A stretch of 64,000 nucleotides of DNA, from assembly GCF_009389715.1 (NCBI RefSeq), contig NW_024067692.1:1183501-1247500 (forward strand), given 5' to 3'. This stretch comes from Phoenix dactylifera. Lineage: Eukaryota > Streptophyta > Magnoliopsida > Arecales > Arecaceae. Under the pieces are notes generated by a model. That model saw only the letters and a list, made by a program, of their open reading frames with translations, was not told the DNA's origin and made no database searches. The position numbers and the translations under genes were made by a program. This document shows, in pieces, positions 1 through 10,640 of this stretch (positions within the stretch are counted from its first letter, which is position 1; every line of letters begins with the position of its first letter).

Positions 1-2661
1 CATTATGGAGCTAAGCCCAAATTTTTCTTTAAAGGCTTAAGGTCGATATTCTTAGAAATTGACATTTTAGTTCTTGTTCCCTCGCTTCCTACTTCTTTTG
101 CATATCATATGGTCAAATTTTCATCGGGAATTAATTTAAAATCATAAGTTGATTGCTCATCGTTTAAGTGGAATAATATATCCATAAGATCTTGACTTGC
201 TATTGAATTTGCCAGGTGCCAATCTCTTTTTCTAAAATTTATTTTGGTTGCTATATTAAAATCCATTGCATGGTCAAAGTACCATATCACTTTGCATATT
301 CATTTATCCTCTATCAAAACAGTTGTATAAGTTGGTTGTAAATCTGTTCTTTTCAATAGAATCAACTTCTGATATAGATTACATCATTTTAGTTGTTAAC
401 TTCATAAAGATCATTTTTATTAGTTTTATTCGCGGTCCACATTCACAACCGTTAGTAATTATCCTCCATTTTTACCAATTTAGTAGCTTATGATCTCATC
501 TTTTTACTAAGATAAATTTATTTTTGTATTATATTTTCAGTCTCTGTTGTGCTGAAAATTGTCAAACAGGTAAAGGGAATGAAAGAAAAGGGTTGTGGAC
601 CATGAAGCGGGGAGGCAAAAGATGATGAGGAAGAGATGAAAACAAGAAAAAAGTAGAAGAATTTATGAACCACAATTAAAAAAATTAACCTATCAATTAG
701 TTACTCTATCTTAGATGTAACCAGAATTTTTTTGATGGCATATTTTTAACATATGTCAACTTATTATTATGGATAGCTATATAACCAAGCCTCATGCCAC
801 CAATTTGACATTAGGTTAGCTTTGCAAAGCCTTCTTATCCGGTTCATTCCAATCATGGGCCATATGAACAACTAAATCATAAAACTGCAAATATACGAAC
901 TCAGAACACGTAGATATACCCATATGAATGCTAAACATATAATGACATACATGTTTATGTATATTTTATGGTGATTATTAAAATTTTTGTGTCCGTCTTC
1001 TTTAAGTCTGAAAAGTTTATGTAACAAAAGAGATGTAAATATACTGCATTTATCATGAATTATGTATTATTAAACAATTTTTCATACATCATCTATACGA
1101 TAGTATTTGTATTAATGTGATACATACTTGATCATGGTACACCGAACTGGGTATACCATACAATACCAGTACCAAATTGGTACGCAATACTGGGGGCATA
1201 TGGAGTGTTGGTACGTCGAACCGACCCTTATACCTAGCATTGCTGACACAAGGTACTGGTACAAGGTTTGGCACTGAGATTGCGAACCTTGTACGTGATG
1301 ATGTTGTCAAAATGTATCTTTGCTGCCTACTTGATGATATATTAACAAAGTATTGACTTAAGTATAGATTAAATTTATGCTACTTTATATGTATAGATAC
1401 TTAAATATATTTGATATATGTTAGGTAATGTACTTGGTACTTTTTTGGGAGTAGCAATGCGGTAAGCCTGGCCAGGAAATGGAAGCAGGATCCATAGGCT
1501 CTTAAACAGCTTTCACAGTGCTGATTTATGAATCATAACCATTTCCTACCAGTCTTATAAAGGCTAACCAAGGTTGGATTTATGAATCTTGTCGACAATA
1601 CATTCCTCCCAATAACTGCATCTATTGCCAGCTTTCCTGAACCTTTTCTTTTGCAATTTAATCCATTTTATTATGTCTATCAAAATAATAGAGAGTAACT
1701 CTATCTGCAAGTGCCATCTACTTATGTTATTCTTCTTCTTAGTTATTTGCATGCAGCTTGACTTTTGCTATTTTTTATCCATTTTTCAAAATTATTATTA
1801 TTAAATTTGCAGCTTGCCTTTAACTTGATTATAGCCACCTTCTTTAACTGGGCATTGGTAAATGACTATCAGGGAAGTTACTTTGAAGGAAAATTAATTT
1901 AATGAGTCTAAGCTATGTGCAATTGACAGATTTCTGTGTAAAGCTGCCATAGTCAAATGTAAGATATCGTATTTACACTTGAATCTAAATTGTGGAACAT
2001 ATATTTCAAGTTTTCCCCCGGTATCAGTTGTCATGTATTAATATATAGCAATCCCAAAGAAGGTATTATCCCTCGGTTAAGTTAATCTATCTGGTTCCAT
2101 CCAAGAGTAGATTAACTTTTTAATGATCTTTCGCATGATCCCCTTCTATATTAAGGATTCCCTTTTCATCTAAGATGAGGAGTTTTTTGGGCCAACTTGG
2201 TTCTCTAGCTCTCACTTTCATCAAGTATGGATCAGCATTTCTTATTAATAATCATCTGCAGTATTAAGGAATTGGCACTTGTGCATTTTTTTGTGCGTTA
2301 GGTATGATTCAAGAGTCAAGATTGTTGTTGGAGTACTTGTATGCTGATGGTATTGCAAAGTAAACATGTGGCACCTAAATACAATTTATTCCATAAAAAA
2401 TACTAGCTTTTTGTATCACATGGTGACCATGTTCAGTTGGAGAGTCTAGACCTAGTTTATAGCTGAACTATATAAATGCTAGATGGAGACCAGTTATATT
2501 CTTCTTTGTCAAGAGTATCAGGTTCTCATACAAATTAGGAATTCCTGCTATCTCCTAAACCAGGATGATGTAGCATTCATCTTGCAATTATTTTTGTGTT
2601 GTTTTTATTTTGTTATATTTACATCAGACACCAACTGATTCTGCATTGGAATGGTGACTAG
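1..2661 (+). other. Intron and flank upstream of the AN1/C2H2 gene exon
   Basis: AT-rich sequence ending in a 3' splice site (AG at 2660-2661) in front of the AN1/C2H2 coding exon. I looked for the expected first exon (start codon followed by the first half of an AN1 finger) and did not find it, so this is probably the 3' part of a long intron whose donor lies left of the window. It holds one GGTAC-rich repeat (1131-1302, listed separately). The short open frames here look random. Confidence 0.55.
1131..1302. repeat. GGTAC-rich dispersed repeat, copy 1
   Basis: A stretch dense in GGTAC, GTACC and ACCGA words, which makes it rich in short inverted repeats. It resembles 24545-24735: both have a GTACCGAACC-like 5' part and a 3' part in which a word like GACA(CA)AAGGT is followed by GCACTGAGATTG or CAGTATTGAGATG. 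This indicates two diverged members of one short interspersed family. The family is not identified; no terminal inverted repeat or target duplication was resolved. Confidence 0.45.
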
Positions 2662-3426
2662 GTATTTTGTCTGGAGCACAGAAGTTACATCAAACACCTC
2701 TGTCCAAATGCAAACCAACAGGATGTGACTGTCCTAGTGTGCCCACTCTGTGCTAAAGGAGTTCGCTTGATCCCAAATGAAGACCCTAATATCACATGGG
2801 AGTCTCATGTAAACAGTGACTGTGACCCATCAAACTACCAGAAAGCAACCAAAAAAAAACGATGTCCTGTTCCTGGCTGCAAAGAAATACTAACTTTTTC
2901 TAACACGTTAAGATGTAGAGACTGCACCAAAGAACACTGCTTGAAGCATAGATTTGGGCCTGACCACAAGTGTCCTGGACCAAAAAAACCAGATTCTGGC
3001 TTCCCATTTATTGGTCTGCTAAATAGGAGTCAGAAACGCGAGTCGTCATCGAATAACTGTTCAAATGGTTCCTCGTGGTGGGGTTCAGGCTTGCTTAGCG
3101 CAGCATCAAATTTGAGGGCTTCTGCTGAAGCAGGCATGCAGAAACTAGGCAATGCAACTACCCAAGCTTTGCAAAGGGCAAAGGATGGAACGGCACAGGG
3201 CAGTAGGGGCGGTGCACTTTTGGAGCAGTGTACTCAATGTCCAGCGAGGTTCTCCACTGTGTCTGCTTTGATTGAGCATGCTGAAAAATCTCATCAGCGC
3301 AATACTCAGCAGGCTCATAGTAGGGTGATGATCGATGTGTGCCCCAAATGTAGCAGAGGATTTCAAGATCCAGTATTGTTGGTGGAGCATGTTGAGAGGG
3401 ATCATGGAGGGTCTTCAATTGCTTAA
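2662..3426 (+). CDS. AN1 and C2H2 zinc-finger stress-associated protein (3' exon)
   Basis: This exon encodes the C-terminal 254 residues of a plant stress-associated protein of the SAP11/SAP16 type (two AN1 fingers followed by two C2H2 fingers). It opens with VFCLEHRSYIKHLC, the second half of the first AN1 finger, so the intron splits that finger. The second AN1 finger follows (from about residue 64: CPVPGC, CRDC, HCLKHR, HKC). After a Ser-rich linker come two C2H2 fingers, CTQC...HAEKSH near residue 188 and CPKC...HVERDH near residue 226. It ends at TAA (3424-3426). The family acts in stress responses, probably through ubiquitin-related or protein interactions; the exact role is not readable here. 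The exon start is set by the AG at 2660-2661 and the family alignment; the N-terminal ~33 residues are missing. Reading the first in-frame ATG at 2725 as the start would lose half a finger. Confidence 0.9.
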   Translation, partial: VFCLEHRSYIKHLCPNANQQDVTVLVCPLCAKGVRLIPNEDPNITWESHVNSDCDPSNYQKATKKKRCPVPGCKEILTFSNTLRCRDCTKEHCLKHRFGPDHKCPGPKKPDSGFPFIGLLNRSQKRESSSNNCSNGSSWWGSGLLSAASNLRASAEAGMQKLGNATTQALQRAKDGTAQGSRGGALLEQCTQCPARFSTVSALIEHAEKSHQRNTQQAHSRVMIDVCPKCSRGFQDPVLLVEHVERDHGGSSIA

Positions 3427-5357
3427 AAGTAGGCACAACTGTGCATTACATTTTTCCACCCTCCAAAGCTGTAGGATTTTGCTATATTGCTAAATAATTA
3501 GATTTTTCTTTGATATTGAAGTACCCTATCCATATTTTTCAGTCAAATGACAAAGACATTGGATCACTGAATAATTCTCTACTGATTCTTGCATATTTGT
3601 TCAAAGGATTATTCCAATGTATTAAAAATAATGAATAGGCATATATTTTTGAAATTTTAATTACTATTTTGGATATCTCGCAATTTTTTGCAATAGAATC
3701 ATGGATTATTTTTACAATTTCTGAATTTTGCTTTTTGATAGAGGAGGCTAAATTTTGCTTCCTGATAGAGGAGGCATTACTGATCTTTCCCCTCATTTCA
3801 GAGATATAGTCCTTGTCTTCCTGATTTCTCCTTGACGTTTGCCAGATCATATACTTATATAGAATATGCTCTGATCCTGATGTTGTAACTAGTTTTCGTG
3901 TAGATGAAGGAGGATTTTATATTTGTTTTTGGAAAGTTAGTTTTCTAGACAAACATGTGAGCGCGTGCACACTCACACCAGAGATGATCGTAACAAAATA
4001 TTTATCTTTATTTTTTTCTAAGTGACCATATCTGCTCTCTGCATTGTCTTGACTTCAGTTAGATGCACTCTCTTTAACAATATTATCTGTAGTGCTGCTT
4101 TTATTTGTGATATATCAATTTAGCTGTGCTGATTACTCTCTTGGCTTGTTTTCAACTTCTTGCCTTACGTAATCTCATATTACACACAATTGCTTTGTGC
4201 AAATAATTCAACTACTTTTTTGAGTTAATTTGCATAATTGCGCTGGTCATTGTAACTTTCTATTCCTCATTGTTAAACGGATATCAATGCACACCTGCAG
4301 CCTGTATGGCAAATTAGTCTCTGTAGACTGTTTGAGCTCGTGTGTGCTTATATGCAGAGAGCTTCGTGCTTGCTTCTCTCCATGCTGTTTATCTTATTCC
4401 TAAATCGTATTTCTTCCTTTTCATTTCTTTTTGTAGTTGGACCTGCGTTACCAAAACTGCCGTTGCTGTTATAAGTGTGCATATGGATGAGGATCTTCAA
4501 GCAGATTCATATTAGCTCGTATTGCTGGATGGATAATCGTTGCTTCTGCTTTGTTTGCTGCAAGCAGTCTACTTTCGCTGTAGTGTGCTCAAATGCTGGC
4601 GTTCTCCAATTATTGGAGATATTACATCAACATCGAAGTTATTTGACATTGTTGCTTAATTCCTGTTGCCTGATTGGATTGAGAAATGACTTTTTCCTCT
4701 CTCTTTTTGTCTTCATCATTTGATTAAAAGTTGGTTCTACTTCGATATGTCTATACATGCGACTATGTTGATGGCTATTTATGGCATTAGAAATAATCGA
4801 TAAGATGATACCCATTTAATATGATGTCATCAACAAATGAAGTTAACTATCAAGTTGTCTTGCACGAGCACATATTTTTTCAGCATCCACTTCTGGCGAT
4901 GTGAAATGTTAATCTCTTACCTCTCATTACCTGTTGGGCCAAGGAATTGGCCCCTTGGTTGGTGAATTGGTGCATGATTCTGTAAGTTGTCACAAGTGGA
5001 TGCATTATTATTATAATGCATTTCTTGAATTGTCTAAAGGCCCTTTAGATTTACCAGGCTGGTTTACATTTGACAATCAATCAAATTAGACTGCTTGGAG
5101 CCTAAATCAAAGCATAGAGGATTATTTATTTAGGAGCATTATTTATATGGGTGTTTCTTTTATTACATGCGCTGAATATGTAGTGAAAAGCTCCACTGAT
5201 GTAGAATGTAGATATAGAGAAGTTCTGCAATTTTGCCGTAGGTTATTTAAGCTGTCCCTTGTGGATATTCTATGTTGATGGCTGAAGAATTTTGATCCAA
5301 GTAATTGATAAAACACAAAGACTTGCAAAATCCAACTTATGTACCCATCCATCCGAG
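3427..5357. other. 3' flank and intergenic region, no gene seen
   Basis: AT-rich DNA after the AN1/C2H2 gene, including its 3' UTR. Short open frames (for example 4475-4723) lack recognisable domains and normal codon use. No RNA gene or clear repeat was found. Confidence 0.5.
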
Positions 5358-6482
5358 TAGGGCTATTAATGAGCCGAGCTGCTCAGGCTCGGCTCGGTAA
5401 AAGTTTACACTCGAGCCCAAACGAGCTCTAGTCTTCCAGCCCAAATAAAAGGCTTTCAGCCACCCAACCCAAATAAAAGTCTCCCAGAGTTCCAGTACAG
5501 CAGTACTATTTGGCTTTGCTGAATAGTGAATAATCTGAATATCTGATCGACTCCCACGGACCCACCCAGCCAGCCCCCTCCCGAGTCCCGATCGAATTCG
5601 ACTAATCCCCAGTCCCCACCGCCACCGACCTGGCGACCCAGATGCCCTAGTCTCCCTCTCGGCCTCTCCCACTCCCAGCCCTCCCCCGATTTTCGAATCC
5701 CGATCCGGCGAGGCGGCGATCCCCTTCCCCGACTTGCTGCGGCGTAGCTCTACCCTAGTTCCTTCTCCATTCTCCAACCATCCTCCACCTCCAAAGCTCC
5801 AACCAGCTGGTCCAGCTCTGCCGGTCTGCCCGACTGCCCCCATGGCCTTCGAACTTCGAAGGCTTGAAGGCTGAAGCCCCAGCCCTGCCGCGCTCCACCT
5901 CCCTTCGCCCACACGCCGCGCCGCCGGCCGTGAAGCCCGACTCCATAGACAGCACCACCGAAACCCCCCTCCCTTCAAACCCCCCTTCACCCCTGCCTCC
6001 CTCCAAACCCCTGTCGCCCTCCAAACCCCTCCGGCCCTCCCTCCCCTCCGAGGCTCTGAACCCCTCACCCCTTCCATCATCTGGACCTCGACGACTCGAC
6101 CCCTCGACTTGCTCCTCCCGGATCTTCCCCGACCCCCGACCCCGATTTGCTGAGTTGCTGCGGTGCCGACCCCCGACCAGCCGACCTCGACTTACTGGTG
6201 AGTTTCCTCTTCTTTCCTCACCGTCCATCACTCCTCAGCTCTTCTACCGACTACCGTCCATCATCTGTTTTTGTTATTATTGTTATTATTATTTCTTTAT
6301 GAAAACGTGTTTGGGACTTGGGAGGCCGGAGGAGGGCTGAATGTTATGCTTTCAAGTGTTTAAATGAATTGGTGTCCAAATTTGATTGGTTTTGTTTTGG
6401 CCTTGAATAGGCTTTGTATGGCAGTATGGGATGCTTATGTACTAAATATGTAATTTGACTGGTTGTTTATATTTTTCAAGAA

Positions 6483-9156
6483 ATGTTAGATGGCCAACGT
6501 GAATTCGATCAACATGCCTCTACTGCTTATAGTGCAAACGAACTTGTTGAATTGGAAAATATTATTGATAAAGATGATGCAATGGATGAAATGAAAGAAA
6601 TGGGTACAAAACAATCTTGGAATGACCCAAACAGGAGGAAGAGATCTAAGGTGTGGACTGAATTTGATATCGTAATAGTAGATGGTAACACAAAGGCAAA
6701 ATGCAATTATTGTAGTGCTAAATTGGCATGGAAGAAGGGGGTGCCACAACTCATCTCAAAAGACATTTAAAAGCTCGTATGCCTCGAAAACTTTCTAAGT
6801 CTAGCGAAGACAAAGAGTTAAAACAAAGCTTATTGTCATTTGATGTTACTCAAGGTCATGCAATGCTGGCAACTTACAAGTATGATAAAGACAAGATAAG
6901 AGAGATTCTTGCAAAGATGTTTATAGTGCATGAGTATCTTTTTAGGATGGTGGAACATCAATTCTTTGTTTTATTCTGTAAAACTCTTAACCCAAAATTT
7001 GAGCTAATAAAGCGGGTTACTTTGAGGAGTGACTGCATGAAAATGTTTGCAATTGAGAAGCAAAAGTTGAGATCAATGTTAAAAAATGTTGATAAAATTA
7101 GCTTAACAACTAATCTATGGACCTCAAATCAAACAATAGGGTATATTTGCCTCATCGAACATTTCTTAGATTCTGAATGGAAGTTGCAAAAGAGAATTTT
7201 AAACTTTTGTAGCCTGGCACCTCCCCACACGGGAATTGCTATTGCTGATTATATTCTTCAGTGTCTAACTAAATGGGGGATTGAAGATAAGGTTTCCACT
7301 ATTACGTTAGACAATGCATCTTCGAATGACACAGCAGTCAAAGTCCTGAGGGATAATTTTGCAATCAAAGGAAAGCTTTACTTCAATGGAAAAATATTTC
7401 ATGTTCACAGTTGTGCACATGTTTTGAACCTAATGGTACAAGATGGTTTAGCAGAAATACGGGATATAATTGAAAATATCCGCGAAAGTGTGAAATATCT
7501 GAAAATGTCTCCTTCATGACTTCATAAGTTTACGAAATTGTTAAACAGTTGAAGTTGTCAACCTCTAAAATTTTTCAACTTGATGTGCCTACTCGATGGA
7601 ACTCAACTGAAATGCTAGAGTCAGCATTGGAGTTCAAACCAGTGTTTCCAATGTACAAGGAAAGAGACTCCAACTATAAATGGTCACTACAAGAAACTTG
7701 GACATTAGCGACGCTTTTTTTGGCTATTGGCGACGCTTTTAAGTGTCGGTAGAAACCATCCCGACATTTTTCAAAGCGTCGGTAAATCGTGGCCTATGCT
7801 ACAGTGGAAAAAACATTTTCTGACGCTTTTAAAAGCGTCGCGAATTACTATTTGCCAAGAAAATTACCATTTGCTATCTACATCTTCTCCTCCATTCAGA
7901 AATACAAACAACCTCCCCGATCGATACCTTCATTCTATCTGTGCAGAGTGGTTGGGTTTGGCTATATAAACAGTTTTTTTTTCAGATCTGCCGATGTGGG
8001 ACTAAAATGAGGTGGTTTTTTGGATTCCGACGATGCTTTTTAGTGTCGTCAATTACATATTAACTTCGACGACGCTTTTAAGCGTCGTCATTAGCCGACG
8101 CTTTTAAAAAGCATCCGCAAATATTGACGGGAAAAAATTTTTGCTGACGCTTGGAATAAACGTCGGCAAATAAGAGTCGGAAGTTTTCTTTTTTTGTGTA
8201 GTGTTACCATCCGAGGAGGACTGAATACGAGCTACAGAGGTTTCAAAATTTTTGGAAGTTTTTAATGAAGTCACAGAAGTGTTCTTGGGACATCAATATC
8301 CAACTTCAAATTTGTTCCTTAATGAAATTTGGAGAGTGAAGGAGAAATTAAATGATATGTCCTTCGATACTAGAGATTTTGTGATGCGCATGACTCGAAG
8401 AATGAATGAAAAATTTGAAAAGTATTAGGGTGAATGTAACTTGCTAATGGCAATTGGAGCAGTTTTGGATCCTCGCTATAAAATGCAGCTTATTATATTT
8501 TGTTTTCCAAAAATTTATGGTGAGGATGTTTTTCAACGCCATGTTGATGATGGTCATGAACCTTTAGATATACTCTACAAGGAATATGTATCTTCAGATG
8601 GATAAATAGATGTTGAGACTAGCAATATCCCTAGTATTATCTCCTCCAAATTGAAAAGAAAAGGAAGGGCTAATCATGCCTTCATATGTGGGCTCAACAA
8701 CATAGGAATGTTATTCCTTCAAACAAAATTGAGTTGAACATATATCAAGAAGAAGATATTTACAAGCCTAGTGATGAAGACTATGACAAGTTTGATGCTT
8801 TGAATTGGTGGAAAGCCAACACTCTAAAATTTCGCTATCTATCAAAGATGGCTCGAGACATACTATCCATTCCTATTACTACTGTTGCTTCAGAGGCTGC
8901 ATTTAGTGCTGGAGGTAGAGTGCTTGATCAATATCGTAGCTCTTTGAAGCCTGAGACTATACAAGCTTTGATTTGTACTGGAGATTGGTTGCGTCAAGAG
9001 CTTGGATTGCAGCAGTCATCAAATGTAAGTATTATTTATAGTATTTAATATATCTTTTAGTAGTTAGTTTTTCAATTTATAATTTCTGGTTTCTTGTTTA
9101 ATTTATAGGTTGATGGAGAGTTTATGCAAGGGAACACAGAGACTGGTCTAAACTAG
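6483..9156 (+). pseudogene. hAT transposase (BED finger, RICESLEEPER/Ac-like), disrupted
   Basis: The N-terminal part has a BED zinc finger (CNYC near 6702, then HLKRHL near 6757). The middle part has hAT core motifs (LTTNLWTSNQ, ITLDNASSND, CAHVLNLMVQDG). The C-terminal part has the hAT dimerisation region (SIPITTVASEAAFSAGGRV, YRSSLKPETIQALICTGDWL at 8866-8990). An intron at 9025-9108 joins to a last short exon ending at 9156. The gene is broken: a one-base frame slip inside the BED finger (6728-6750), a further frame change near 7520-7550, insertion of a CACTA element after 7684, in-frame stops near 8229, 8427 and 8603, and another frame change near 8680. It cannot encode an active transposase. 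Known hAT transposases cut and paste elements in the nucleus. Confidence 0.85.
7685..8203. mobile_element. Non-autonomous CACTA (En/Spm-like) element inside the hAT transposase
   Basis: The 519-bp insertion begins CACTACAAGAAAC and ends GTTTTCTTTTTTTGTGTAGTG, giving CACTA-type inverted ends. The subterminal regions hold repeated GCGACGCTTTT / AAAAGCGTCG palindromes (near 7723, 7820, 8060, 8097), the typical arrangement of subterminal protein-binding repeats in this superfamily. It encodes no transposase. The hAT reading frame is open up to 7684 (NYKW) and resumes at 8204 (LPSEED), so the insertion lost no hAT sequence. A clean 3-bp target duplication is not visible; the site GGTTACC is itself palindromic. 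Confidence 0.8.
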
Positions 9157-10220
9157 ACTACTTGAGAACTTGAGATTTATTATGTTTATTGTGTGTCTTG
9201 AACTCTTTTGTAGAACTTGATTTGTATGGGATGTTTTTTAGTTTGTTGAGGATGACCGATATTTTATCATGTACTCATGTTAGATCTCCACCTTTAATGG
9301 GGAAAGTGTTATGGATCTATTTCCAACATTACTATGGCACATGCAATCTTCAAAATGGTCAATGTATTTTCTTCATTTGGTATTTGCTGCCCCAGTTACT
9401 AGTTAGAGCTCTGAATCCACGGCACTTTTTTCGTAGTGCACCCTCTTCTCCCTTTGGATACTTACAGGTAGAGAAACATGAGAAATATATCAACCAGAAG
9501 GGTTAGTCGTGTCTACTCTCTTGCTGATGTTTGATCCCAGCTTCATTCGGTCAGCATTCCTGTGACAAATGCAGGTATAATGTTTAGCTTCTATTTTTTG
9601 GTAGCAACCATTCTGATATGTTGCAACATTAATTGTGCTCCTCTTGGGTTTGTATCACCTGCTTTAGGGTGCCAAAACTGAGGGCAATTACAGGTGACAT
9701 TTGACTACTGTCACTTGGAAATTACAGGTGACTGTTTACTCAGCCAACAATGTTGTTATTTGAGTTTTGCCAACAATGTCAGGCTAATTTACTCAGCCAT
9801 TGCTAATATCTTGGAGAGAGAATATTTAATTACTAGTATCTATTTTCAAACATGTACGACCTATTGACCATTCAGAACAGGATAGCACTGATAATGGTTA
9901 TCTCATGTTAATATTTGAGTTAGTCTCACTAGAAAATCTTATTTCAGCATCATAATTTATAAAAATCTGACCACAAAGAGAAAAATAGCTTGTTTGTGGA
10001 AATATGGTGTCAGGGACAACAAAATTTTCAACCAAAAGAGATTTGTATATGCCCAACTTTCAGCTCGTAATTATTATCGAGCCCGAGCTCGGGCCCGTTC
10101 TGGAGCTTGTAATTGAAACGAATTTATGGAATAGTAGAAATAATTGGAAATCCTTGTAGTGCATTTTTCAAAAAACAAAATTACTTATTTTTTGTTATAG
10201 GTTAGTCAGTTGTCACCGTC

Positions 10221-10293
10221 TCCGTTGTAGTCTAGTTGGTTAGGATACTCGGCTCTCACCCGAGAGACCCGGGTTCGAGTCCCGGCAACGGAA
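10221..10293 (+). tRNA. tRNA-Glu (anticodon CTC)
   Basis: A full cloverleaf can be folded. The acceptor stem TCCGTTG pairs with CAACGGA, followed by discriminator A (10293). The D arm contains TAGTCTAGTTGGTTAGGA. The anticodon stem CTCGG/CCGAG (10248-10252, 10260-10264) encloses loop CTCTCAC with anticodon CTC at 10255-10257, reading GAG (Glu). The T arm has GGGTTCGAGTCCC. There is no intron. The A box and B box are intact, so it is probably transcribed by RNA polymerase III. Confidence 0.97.
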
Positions 10294-10294
10294 G

Positions 10295-10300
10295 TTTTTT
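10295..10300 (+). terminator. Pol III terminator of tRNA-Glu
   Basis: A run of six T starts two bases after the tRNA discriminator base, the standard RNA polymerase III stop signal. A second T run follows at about 10311-10320. Confidence 0.8.
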
Positions 10301-10483
10301 GTGTCCTTTTCTTTTTTTTGCTCCAAAGGAGCAAAAAGTCGAATTTCTCGGTCAACAAATGCTTCTAGCTTCGTATATCGGGCGACTTGTTCCATCTCTC
10401 CTGGTAAGGCACCATTTCTCCTTCGGTTATTTGATTAAATGCCAAGCTTATTGACATCAATATAGATTCTCTTTAAAACATCA

Positions 10484-10640
10484 AACCGCCAACCAGATGT
10501 TCGATGAAATGCCGCAAACGAACCAGCCGTCATGGCGCCAATGATCATGGCTTTGTTCGTGGACGGGCAGGGACAAGATGCGCTGCGGCTCTTCAAGATG
10601 GCAGAGCGAAGGGCTATGTTGGGATGAGGAGGAAACGAGC
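10484..10640 (+). pseudogene. Relic of a pentatricopeptide-repeat (PPR) gene
   Basis: Short stretches in shifting frames read like one PPR unit: NQMFDEMPQTNQPSW, then MIMALFVDGQGQDALRLF, then KMQSEGLCWDE-like residues. The order matches the usual FDEMP...SW..MI....G...DAL.LF pattern of plant PLS-type PPR proteins. The frame changes between these pieces and no larger PPR frame is present, so this is a decayed fragment. PPR proteins bind organellar RNA; this piece is not functional. Confidence 0.5.

Larger units (their letters stand above)
5358..10110 (+). mobile_element. Decayed hAT-family DNA transposon
   Basis: A hAT element, placed by its BED-finger transposase (6483-9156). The left end is set at TAGGGCTATTAATGAGCC (5358), which looks like a hAT terminal repeat and is followed by subterminal GAGCTCGGCTCG words. 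Similar GAGCCCGAGCTCGGGCCC words recur at 10079-10096, so the right end probably lies near 10.1 kb, but no matching right terminus or 8-bp target duplication was resolved. A C-rich leader (about 5570-6200) ends in a plausible donor (GTGAGT near 6199), with an acceptor near 6480 just before the transposase start. A CACTA element (7685-8203) is inserted in it. Confidence 0.65.

Noticed and set aside
4475-4723. 82-codon frame after the AN1/C2H2 gene
   Set aside because: Cys-rich by chance, no domain, no splice or coding signal connecting it to the gene.
5864-6340. 158-codon Pro/Ser-rich open frame
   Set aside because: Lies in the C-rich leader of the hAT element; the composition explains both the lack of stops and the Pro/Ser bias, and a splice donor near 6199 cuts it.
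8206-8213. CATCCGAG as the matching 8-bp duplication of the hAT left end
   Set aside because: The same word precedes the left terminus at 5350-5357, but this second occurrence lies inside the hAT transposase coding sequence, so the match is coincidental.
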